Position numbers and translations under genes: made by a program
Notes under the pieces: model-generated
The model's input: only the letters and a program-made list of their open reading frames with translations
Database searches by the model: none
What the model was told of the DNA's origin: nothing
NCBI GenBank assembly: GCA_934217675.1
Contig: CAKQCV010000045.1
Location: 1-21,979 of the forward strand
Origin: an uncultured Prevotella sp.
Lineage (GTDB): Bacteria > Bacteroidota > Bacteroidia > Bacteroidales > Bacteroidaceae
Direction of reading: 5' to 3'
DNA length: 21,979 nt
In this document: positions 1 through 6,224 of the stretch, piece by piece
Position numbering within the stretch: position 1 is the stretch's first letter
Layout of the letters: each line of letters begins with the position of its first letter

Positions 1-947
1 AAAATCCTCATTGCCATTGCACGTTGGTTCCTGTTGACCCAATAAAAAATCGCATCTCATGGAAAAGCGTATTTGGGGATGGAAGGGAAGCAGAGTCGGC
101 AAACATGACCAAACTTCACAGTGAATTGCAGGAGGCTGTAAGCAAGAAGTGGGGACTGGAGCGTGGCAGTAACATGGAAGAGACTAAGGCAAGACATCGT
201 TCTACGGAGGAATACAAACGCGAGCTTGTATCAGAAGTATGCAATCTCCAGTCTACAAGAGAAGATTTGCTGAAGCAAATCCACCGTGCGGAAATCAAAC
301 TGAAAGGCATCTCTACCATGATAGCCAATCTGCAAGCTCGAAAAGATGACATACAGACGCAGATTGACCAGATAGCCCAGCAGTTTGGACAGTCAGGTGT
401 CGACAATGACGAATTGGCTAACAAGCTGGCTCTGTTGCGCAAGGAGATGGAAGGTATAGACGAGAAATTGGCTATACGTTACAAGATGCTTGATGATGCC
501 AATGAAACAATCAACGAGGCGAAAGCTCGACTTGCAGAAATGAGGCAGGAACATCATGATATGCTTAAAACCCTTGGGGAAGACAATGATTTGAAGGCAG
601 CGATAGCTCAGAGAAACATCCTGTGGACATACAACAAGATGCTTACAAATTCCATAGAGCCACTTATCCCTTCTTTCTCAGACCGCCAACAAGAAATTCT
701 TGACGAGTCGGGGTATAACGACCTTACAACAAACACCGACAACATAATCAATTGTGCCGTGTTATTGGTTCTCGGTTTTGTCAGTGAGGCCACAACTTAT
801 GCCCAATCTTGTGGCGGAGGCAGCTCACCTGGTACTGGTTGGGGACGTGACAAAGATGAAGACGATGAACATTGGTGGCGGCGATGCATTGCTCAATCGG
901 CAGCCATGATGCGACCTGCAATGAACAAACGAAAGCGTGGACGGTAA
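1..947 (+). CDS. MobV/Pre-type plasmid recombination relaxase, C-terminal part (5' cut by window edge)
   Basis: This is the C-terminal part of a MobV/Pre-family relaxase, which nicks at oriT and starts mobilization of a small element. The reading frame is open from base 3 to the left edge, so the true start lies outside the window. The first visible residues are NPHCHCTLVPVD, matching the family's HxH metal-binding motif, followed by a short linker and KKWGLERGSN, matching the conserved GLERG region. From about 60 residues in, the protein is a long coiled coil rich in Lys, Glu, Gln and Ala, as expected for the MobV C-terminal half. It ends in a Gly/Ser stretch, an acidic stretch (DKDEDDE) and a basic tail (MNKRKRGR), a pattern familiar from Bacteroides Mob proteins. 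It converges on the minus-strand CBASS operon. Family is confident; the N-terminal catalytic half cannot be judged. Confidence 0.85.
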   Translation, partial: NPHCHCTLVPVDPIKNRISWKSVFGDGREAESANMTKLHSELQEAVSKKWGLERGSNMEETKARHRSTEEYKRELVSEVCNLQSTREDLLKQIHRAEIKLKGISTMIANLQARKDDIQTQIDQIAQQFGQSGVDNDELANKLALLRKEMEGIDEKLAIRYKMLDDANETINEAKARLAEMRQEHHDMLKTLGEDNDLKAAIAQRNILWTYNKMLTNSIEPLIPSFSDRQQEILDESGYNDLTTNTDNIINCAVLLVLGFVSEATTYAQSCGGGSSPGTGWGRDKDEDDEHWWRRCIAQSAAMMRPAMNKRKRGR

Positions 948-951
948 ATAT

Positions 952-978
952 GGGTAATACGAGTAATATGGGTAATTT
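952..978. repeat. Three imperfect 9-bp tandem units after the relaxase stop
   Basis: Directly after the mob stop codon the sequence reads GGGTAATAC, GAGTAATAT, GGGTAATTT, three units of exactly 9 bp sharing GNGTAATNN. The last unit runs into the following inverted repeat. The array is short and could be chance in AT-rich intergenic DNA, or a remnant of an iteron-like or regulatory site. Confidence 0.4.
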
Positions 979-1020
979 ATCAACCAATATATTTAACATG
1001 AAATTATATTGGTTGATAAA
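976..1020. terminator. 16-bp inverted repeat between convergent genes; likely bidirectional terminator
   Basis: The arms at 976-991 (TTTATCAACCAATATA) and 1005-1020 are perfect reverse complements around a 13-nt loop. The stop codon of the minus-strand gene ending at 1004 lies at the loop/right-arm junction, and the plus-strand relaxase ends 28 bp before the left arm. Position between two converging genes fits a shared terminator. The stem is AT-rich and lacks a strong T-run on either strand, so strength is uncertain. Confidence 0.6.
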
Positions 1021-1927
1021 AATCACTTGTGTGTGTATTGCAAAATTGATTGATTATTTGTTCCGCATATCCTTTTGGCATATCTTCATCAAAAAGAGCA
1101 TTTATCAAATGTGAATGTATAATACATTGTTCTTTATTGAATTTTGTGTGGATGAAATTCAATAAACGCCCCAACAATGCTGTAGCGATGCCGTATATTG
1201 GTTCAAACACGGTATTGTCGATTTCTACAAACATATTACATGTGCTTAACCCATGAATATATTCAGATAAAAAACTAAAATTATCTTTGGTTGTGAATGG
1301 AGTTAGGTTTTTATACATTTCGCTCCAACTGTATTTGTTTTTATTCATGTTGAATGAAGAAAGATTTTTGAATTTCCAATTTCCATATTCGATAAATTTG
1401 TCAATTAGTGCAGCATGACCTTGATATGTTTGACATGAATGGATTTTATCTACACAATGTGTAAATGCATCTTCGTAATTTTGTTTGCTGCTCATAATCT
1501 GTTTGCATAAGGAATCATATTCTTCTCTTTTTACCTTGTCGTTATATATTATAGTTTTGGGGAATCTGCACAATTTTGATTTTGTCCCATCGATGATGTA
1601 TAGGTAATGCCGTAATTCTAACAAATCACCATCTTCGTTATAAATCAGATATAACGACGCCAATGAATCAGCTAACATTCTTAATATTGCATTGGCTGTA
1701 GTGAAATCTCTTTCTTTTTCAATTACTGTACACAACGTATTGGCTGTTTTATGAATTCGTCTTGCATTACATAAAATGTAAGAGTCAATATCGTCTATAT
1801 AGGTTGAATTATGTAATTCACCAAGGTATTTCAGTTCATATTTAATTAATGTTAGAAGTACCTTGAAAAATTCTTTGTAAGACAAGCCTCGTTCTTCTAA
1901 TTCTGGTATTGTAATATGTGATGACAT
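1004..1927 (-). CDS. Unrecognised 307-aa helical protein, fourth gene of the CBASS operon
   Basis: No family can be named with confidence. The protein is mostly alpha-helical, with no signal peptide or clear membrane segment. A central stretch (about residues 66-97, ending ILRMLADSLASLYLIY) resembles the Arg-containing helix of DUF5677/HEPN-like uncharacterised families, and a later YIHGLS segment could be the matching conserved His region; this is a weak resemblance. It starts 16 bp after the E2 stop on the same strand with no room for a separate terminator, so it is probably co-transcribed with Cap5, CD-NTase and E2. Base composition is AT-rich like its CBASS neighbours. It could be an accessory CBASS gene, a second effector, or a passenger gene. 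The ATG at 1927 is the only sensible start. Confidence 0.7.
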   Translation of the reverse strand: MSSHITIPELEERGLSYKEFFKVLLTLIKYELKYLGELHNSTYIDDIDSYILCNARRIHKTANTLCTVIEKERDFTTANAILRMLADSLASLYLIYNEDGDLLELRHYLYIIDGTKSKLCRFPKTIIYNDKVKREEYDSLCKQIMSSKQNYEDAFTHCVDKIHSCQTYQGHAALIDKFIEYGNWKFKNLSSFNMNKNKYSWSEMYKNLTPFTTKDNFSFLSEYIHGLSTCNMFVEIDNTVFEPIYGIATALLGRLLNFIHTKFNKEQCIIHSHLINALFDEDMPKGYAEQIINQFCNTHTSDFYQPI

Positions 1928-1943
1928 ATGTTTATTTTATGAG

Positions 1944-2351
1944 TTATTTATTGTTGGGTTCTACATTACATGAGCCATGTCCTCCACCATGCCACACTCC
2001 AGAAAAAGCCCACTGCTCATAATAAATAAGCCATTCTACAGCCCAATGGACAATTGTTAGGGACATGAGCTTTGAAGTTGTCCATTCTTGATTATAAGGT
2101 AAATACAGGCATAAACGCTGTTTGTTTGTGTCATAGGTGTGGGGAAGTTTTTTTGCACCTTTTGCCAACTTTAATGGTTTCGGCTTTACAACATAAACCT
2201 TTGGACTAAAATTTTGCTCGTAAACAAATTTCAACGTATAGGTGTCACTCAACGATGTTGGAGTCACGGTAAACCACCAAGTGAAACCATTGGGTCTGAC
2301 AACCCAACGGTCTCCTTGGAAGTTTGCTCTCAATGAAGAGAGTTGTTCCAT
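1944..2351 (-). CDS. Prokaryotic E2-like protein of a short type II CBASS
   Basis: A stand-alone E2 (ubiquitin-conjugating-like) protein of 135 residues. In short type II CBASS such an E2, without an E1 or deubiquitinase partner, acts on the CD-NTase and primes it. Visible signs: an N-terminal beta-rich half (WWFTVTPTSLSDTYTLKFVY), then a conserved PHTY (residues 70-73) and the catalytic Cys81 in QRLCLYLP, the usual E2 active-site setting here; then VHWAVEWLIYYEQWAFSGVW and a Gly/His tail (GGGHG), typical of the CBASS E2 family. I chose the ATG at 2351 because it begins MEQLSSLRANF 13 bp after the CD-NTase stop; an upstream in-frame ATG at 2396 would overlap the CD-NTase end and add 15 poorly conserved-looking residues. 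No E1 gene is present in the window. Confidence 0.88.
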   Translation of the reverse strand: MEQLSSLRANFQGDRWVVRPNGFTWWFTVTPTSLSDTYTLKFVYEQNFSPKVYVVKPKPLKLAKGAKKLPHTYDTNKQRLCLYLPYNQEWTTSKLMSLTIVHWAVEWLIYYEQWAFSGVWHGGGHGSCNVEPNNK

Positions 2352-2364
2352 TGCAGTGTATTTT

Positions 2365-3585
2365 TTATTCTTTGCCAAAATATGTATTATGAGCATTAAG
2401 TGTTTTACCTATTGCGCCAATCGCTCCAGTTGTAGAAATTCTTAATTTGCCATTAGAAGCATTGTCTTTATGAGACTTGGTCATTTCTGCAAAAATCTTG
2501 GTTGTGATATTTTTGCCAAATGACCCAGCAAATTTTTCTCTCAGCTGCACACCTTTCAAGCTAATGATAGCGTTCTTATCCTCTTTCAGCTTTCGCAGCC
2601 ACTTGAAGAAATTATCCTTTCTTTTTGGATGAGTAGCCCATTTGTCTGCGAAATTCTCTTCGTGGTTCACAGGATTTTCAATCAGATATGTTCCTTCTGC
2701 ATTTCTCCTGATGTACATCTCCATATTGTCTATTACATTGCTTAAACCTTCGAAAAGATTTGTTTCTCCTTGATAAGCTCTTGATGCCAATGTCGTTATG
2801 ATGATAGATATTGGCTTATCTTCCTCACCATTGAACATTATATCTCTGTGACGCTTTAGTATCTGTACTATGCGTTGCAGGATGCTTTTTTCTGCGACAT
2901 AAGTTCCTATTGGCATAATGGAGTTCATTATAGTTGCACGTACCTCTGTCGCGTTTTTGCAGCGAGAAGCGAACCACATTGCATATCCATCAGGATTGCT
3001 CTTCATCCAATCGCCTTTGTCTGTAGAAGTGTAATACTCAGGAGTCTTGTTGTCCGTTATTCGAATAGCTATTTTATCAACCTCTGCAGTTGAAAAACTC
3101 AAAGCGACCATTCTTTGTAAGCGTTCTGTGTACCCTGTATCTGCGACACAAGGAAGAATGTCCATATGATAATGTTCTTTGGCATTATCGGAATCCTGCC
3201 TATATAGAAGTGTCCAGCATCTGCGTCCTTCTTCATCAAGCATATCTTTGTATATACCATGCTCTTTAAGGCGATTGCCAACAAGACTTTTAATATTAAA
3301 TTGCGTCCAGGTAGCTTTCTTCTCAATCAAACGATATACCAAATCGACATCTAAATCATCATCATCTGTTATAGGTTGTATTATGATGCCAAGTCGTAAA
3401 GAGCCCTGTGGTGTGATAACAGGGTGGTAAGGAGCAAATACAGGGTCTGCTTCAAGGTATCGACCTACAGCGCTGTAACTCTTTACAAGGTTGTCGTACT
3501 GAGTTTTTGTAATGTCAAGATTTTGAGAGAGCAACATAAATATGTCACCCAGTTCCTTTTTCAATTCAGGGGTACTGTTAATCAT
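2365..3585 (-). CDS. CD-NTase (cGAS/DncV-like nucleotidyltransferase) of CBASS
   Basis: The signal-generating enzyme of CBASS: on phage infection it makes a cyclic oligonucleotide that activates the effector. The 406-aa protein has the nucleotidyltransferase signature GS at 61-62 (TPQGSLRLG), the metal-binding Asp pair at 79 and 81 (DLDVDLV), and a third Asp at 142 (HMDILP), with a helical C-terminal half. All catalytic residues are intact. Its ATG overlaps the stop of the Cap5 gene by 8 bp (ATGATTAA), indicating translational coupling, and it is followed by the E2 gene. The CD-NTase clade and product cannot be assigned by eye; Cap5 partners elsewhere use cyclic di- or trinucleotides. The C-terminus is NTYFGKE, so the last residue is not Gly. 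Confidence 0.92.
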   Translation of the reverse strand: MINSTPELKKELGDIFMLLSQNLDITKTQYDNLVKSYSAVGRYLEADPVFAPYHPVITPQGSLRLGIIIQPITDDDDLDVDLVYRLIEKKATWTQFNIKSLVGNRLKEHGIYKDMLDEEGRRCWTLLYRQDSDNAKEHYHMDILPCVADTGYTERLQRMVALSFSTAEVDKIAIRITDNKTPEYYTSTDKGDWMKSNPDGYAMWFASRCKNATEVRATIMNSIMPIGTYVAEKSILQRIVQILKRHRDIMFNGEEDKPISIIITTLASRAYQGETNLFEGLSNVIDNMEMYIRRNAEGTYLIENPVNHEENFADKWATHPKRKDNFFKWLRKLKEDKNAIISLKGVQLREKFAGSFGKNITTKIFAEMTKSHKDNASNGKLRISTTGAIGAIGKTLNAHNTYFGKE

Positions 3586-4702
3586 TATCTTTATTATTAA
3601 TTGTTATTGCCAACTTGTCTATTTTAGAAAATTTTATATCGTAATCGAATATGTTTAATGGAGAGTTGGCCTTTTGCATCCAAACACGCCCAAATTCAAT
3701 GCAACAAGATGCCGGTGATGCCAAATATAGATTTATTGCTTGATGATTTGAAACTTTTGAAATTTCATCCAGTATCATCTCGATTTTTCGTCCGAAATCA
3801 TACAGCATTTTTTTTGATTGAAGGAAATCTGGTTGAGGATTGTTTATAGTTATCTCCCATATACTGGCTGTTGCATTTTCCCTCTTCACTCTTTCTATTA
3901 TGGAAGAGCTTAATGAAAGAACCAAGACTGGAACTCCATCCTTTTTGGAAGGTCTATGTATGATGAAATCGGCTGTTTCGTCATTCACTGGCCATTTCCA
4001 ACCCCCTTTTCTCTGTTTTTGATATACGATGACATCATGCTTATTGTTCAGCATCGTCCCCAAACGAACTAACAGTGGCATTGGAGCCAATGCAAACAAA
4101 GCAATTCTCTTGTATTCCCATCTATCTATGCAGTCAAGAACCTTTGACTTACAGAAATGAACAAGATTATCTTCCTCCCGTTGCCAATAGTTATCCCAAT
4201 CCTTTCCGGCATAAAAATTGACACCCAATTGAATCATATCCGTACTGGCTGGGTAGAAATCAGGCAATAAGGCTTTTTGTAGCTCAGGAAATGAAAACTG
4301 TGTTATATGCTCTGCAATATTTGCCCCATAGGTAACAATATTAGCTTGAAGGTCTTCCTTGAAGCCAGTAAGATACTCCATACGCTTTTCATGTTTCTTT
4401 TTCATGTCAAACAATGTTTGAGCATCATACTTTCCTACTCCTTCATTATCTATATAATGATGGCATTCTGGACACATCAGCATTATGTTATTAAAATTTT
4501 GTGCTAAACTTTTGGAGTCTTTTGTACCTCTTGGTCCATTTTCAGAATCTCCAATAATGTGAGCGCAATTTGACAGATTACAGTTGTCCATAGTAATACC
4601 ATGTAAGTATAAAGGCTTGTTACAACCTTTAAACTCGCATCTGCCAGCAGCTCTCCACCAAAGTTCAGCTTTCACTTTTGAAGGAATTGACGTTTTACTC
4701 AT
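3578..4702 (-). CDS. cap5: Cap5: HNH endonuclease-SAVED CBASS effector
   Basis: Effector nuclease of the CBASS operon: binding of the cyclic nucleotide to the SAVED domain makes Cap5 oligomerise and degrade DNA, killing the infected cell. The N-terminal HNH domain (about 1-110) shows Cys22/Cys27 (CEFKGC) and Cys77/Cys80 (CPECHH) as the zinc-ribbon pairs, with CAHI (His48) and NNIMLMC (Asn71/72) giving the catalytic residues. The C-terminal SAVED domain (about 120-370) shows the typical strands IALFALAPMPLLVRLG and INLYLASPASCCIEFGRVW. Length 374 fits Cap5. It is the first gene of the operon; the 77 bp upstream contain an inverted repeat (4735-4773) and no convincing promoter box that I can identify, so it could also receive read-through from the upstream DUF4468-like gene. 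Confidence 0.92.
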   Translation of the reverse strand: MSKTSIPSKVKAELWWRAAGRCEFKGCNKPLYLHGITMDNCNLSNCAHIIGDSENGPRGTKDSKSLAQNFNNIMLMCPECHHYIDNEGVGKYDAQTLFDMKKKHEKRMEYLTGFKEDLQANIVTYGANIAEHITQFSFPELQKALLPDFYPASTDMIQLGVNFYAGKDWDNYWQREEDNLVHFCKSKVLDCIDRWEYKRIALFALAPMPLLVRLGTMLNNKHDVIVYQKQRKGGWKWPVNDETADFIIHRPSKKDGVPVLVLSLSSSIIERVKRENATASIWEITINNPQPDFLQSKKMLYDFGRKIEMILDEISKVSNHQAINLYLASPASCCIEFGRVWMQKANSPLNIFDYDIKFSKIDKLAITINNKDND

Positions 4703-4734
4703 ACTTCTTATATTTCAATAATTATGCCAACAAG

Positions 4735-4773
4735 TTGTGTGCCACTGCTTTATTAAAAGTCAGTGACACACAA
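4735..4773 (-). terminator. 13-bp inverted repeat downstream of the DUF4468-like gene; possible terminator or operator
   Basis: Arms at 4735-4747 (TTGTGTGCCACTG) and 4761-4773 pair with one mismatch around a 13-nt loop. It begins 7 bp after the stop of the minus-strand gene ending at 4780 and lies 33 bp before the cap5 start. There is no clear T-run after it on the minus strand, so an operator for the CBASS operon is an alternative. Confidence 0.5.
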
Positions 4774-4779
4774 AAATTA

Positions 4780-5469
4780 TTACCAATCATCGCCTTCATT
4801 TCCAGAAAGACCATTCTTTATACACTCTTCGATTTTGTCCATGACAACATTAGAATAGGCATGAGCCATCACAAGAGCTTTGCATGAAGTCTTCTTGTGA
4901 GCATCTTTCTTTGCGAAAGGGAAGCATGAATCCAATGTCCATTTTTCATCGGAACGAGTTGGAGGTGTGTTTGAACCAGCTAAAGCTCCCATCCAACCTC
5001 CACCTATCATGCGAACCACATCATAAAATGGGACTGAATAAGTAACTCTTACTTTTCCATCTTTGATGTCACATTTGATGACTGGCTTGATGCTCACATT
5101 GTATGCACTCGTGCCTCCAGCATGTTGGGCAATGTCTGCAACATAACCTTGTGCAATAATTGTTCCAAGCTCCTTGTCATTCAACTTAATGACCGAGTTA
5201 GCATCATTGAAAGTCGCAGTAAACCAATAGTTGAGCAACACATAAAGTTGTTCTTTGGTCTTGCCTTCAGCAGGTATTACCTGCACATAGGTAATGGCGT
5301 TGTTCTTGTCGAGAGTGAGCTGAGAACCAAGATTAGTTGCTGCATCAACCCATTTCTCCCCATATTTTTCTTTAGCGTACTTTTCAAGTTCATCAGCTCT
5401 CAAAATTTGAGCGTTCACGGATGCGCTTACCGCAATAAACGCAAACAAAATAAACAGAATCTTTTTCAT
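4780..5469 (-). CDS. Secreted DUF4468-like protein
   Basis: A 229-aa protein with a clear Sec signal peptide (MKKILFILFAFIAVSASVNA, cleavage before Gln21). The mature part resembles DUF4468, a Bacteroidota family of periplasmic or envelope proteins of unknown function: ADELEKYAKEKYGEKW near the start, then LDKNNAITYVQVIPAEGKTKEQLYVLLNYWFTATF and KELGTIIAQGYVADIA. The C-terminal part has a short Gly-rich stretch (MIGGGWMGALAG) and a helix with two Cys. It follows the beta-barrel gene by 28 bp on the same strand and is probably co-transcribed with it from the promoter at 6117-6154. Nothing in its sequence points to immunity; the link with defence is only its promoter and position. Confidence 0.75.
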   Translation of the reverse strand: MKKILFILFAFIAVSASVNAQILRADELEKYAKEKYGEKWVDAATNLGSQLTLDKNNAITYVQVIPAEGKTKEQLYVLLNYWFTATFNDANSVIKLNDKELGTIIAQGYVADIAQHAGGTSAYNVSIKPVIKCDIKDGKVRVTYSVPFYDVVRMIGGGWMGALAGSNTPPTRSDEKWTLDSCFPFAKKDAHKKTSCKALVMAHAYSNVVMDKIEECIKNGLSGNEGDDW

Positions 5470-5497
5470 AAATTCATCTTACGGTTATACATATTTA

Positions 5498-6073
5498 TTA
5501 GAACTCAAAGCCAAGTTTTACGGTAATGGCCTCTGTGTCATACAAAGTGGTGTACCTTGTATACTCCATACTTGTATGACTTGTGAAACGGTCGAAAGTC
5601 TCGAATTGCAATTTTTCTGTAGTATAGCCAACAGATAGGTTTATGGCCTGTTTCTCATTGATGGAAAACCTGCAACCGGCTGAGGCATTGACATACAGAC
5701 CGCCACTGTTTGTTACATAGGTTCCTCCTTTGACATCAACGAATGGGCTAACCTTCTTTTTCAGAAAGTTGCAGCGAATGTTGGCGAATACCGGTATATC
5801 CACCTTGCTATCTCTGACGTCGAGGGGAATGTCCATGTCTTTCGTCTTGTAGGATGCCATAAAATGCAATCCTGCTCCTGCACCTATAAACAGGTATGGA
5901 TTAATTTGATAGCCATGCGACGTGTTCACCTCGAAACGACCGAAATCATAGTCGCCTATTCCGACAGAATACCCTGCATCAACATACCCACGATAACAGT
6001 TTTTCGCCGTGTTCTGAGCATTGGAACCGATGGCAGAAAGTAGCAATGCAAACAAAAGAATTACCTTCCTCAT
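5498..6073 (-). CDS. Small outer-membrane beta-barrel protein (porin-family-like)
   Basis: A 191-aa protein with a signal peptide (MRKVILLFALLLSAIGSNA, then QNT). The mature part alternates hydrophobic and polar residues in repeated strands (GYVDAGYSVGIG, PYLFIGAGAGLHFMASY, VDIPVFANIRCNF, VSPFVDVKGGTYV, GGLYVNASAGCRFSI, AINLSVGYTTEKLQF) and ends in AITVKLGFEF, with the terminal aromatic residue typical of outer-membrane barrels. This fits the small OMP_b-brl/porin-family proteins of Bacteroidota. It is first in a two-gene unit with the DUF4468-like gene. Its promoter has the same palindrome and spacing as the promoters of the R-M and kinase operons. Confidence 0.8.
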   Translation of the reverse strand: MRKVILLFALLLSAIGSNAQNTAKNCYRGYVDAGYSVGIGDYDFGRFEVNTSHGYQINPYLFIGAGAGLHFMASYKTKDMDIPLDVRDSKVDIPVFANIRCNFLKKKVSPFVDVKGGTYVTNSGGLYVNASAGCRFSINEKQAINLSVGYTTEKLQFETFDRFTSHTSMEYTRYTTLYDTEAITVKLGFEF

Positions 6074-6116
6074 AAGTTATAAAATTAAGTTTTACAGTAA
6101 TATTATCTAACTCTGA

Positions 6117-6154
6117 TGCAAAGGTACTCGCTTCTTATGCAGTCTATCTGCACA
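6117..6154 (-). promoter_or_regulatory. Shared promoter-operator A, upstream of the beta-barrel gene
   Basis: On the minus strand: TGTGCA, 7 bp, TGCATA (palindrome, plus-strand 6136-6154), then spacer, then TACCTTTGCA. The -7 box TACCTTTG (6119-6126) matches the Bacteroidota consensus TAnnTTTG exactly; a start site near 6114 would give a leader of about 40 nt. The palindrome occupies the -33 region, so a bound protein would block the sigma factor. Spacing is identical to the sites at 15526-15563 and 19263-19300. Confidence 0.7.
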
Positions 6155-6182
6155 TGAAAATATTTTCTTTATAAATTGATAA

Positions 6183-6220
6183 AAGGTGCACCATAAATCT
6201 TAAAGACTCTGGTGCACCTT
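6183..6220 (-). terminator. Terminator of the type I R-M operon
   Basis: Perfect 11-bp arms AAGGTGCACCA (6183-6193) and TGGTGCACCTT (6210-6220) around a 16-nt loop, starting 4 bp after the hsdR stop. On the minus strand the second arm runs into CCTTTTATC, a short T-run as in intrinsic terminators. Each arm also contains the self-complementary 8-mer GGTGCACC, so a protein-binding role is conceivable. Confidence 0.78.
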
Positions 6221-6224
6221 AAAC

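Noticed and set aside
976..1020. Invertible DNA segment flanked by inverted repeats
   Set aside because: The arms are only 13 bp apart with no promoter between them; a hairpin at a convergent gene end is simpler.
2352..2396. Upstream E2 start at 2396
   Set aside because: It would overlap the CD-NTase end by 32 bp and add residues unlike the family; the ATG at 2351 follows the CD-NTase stop neatly.
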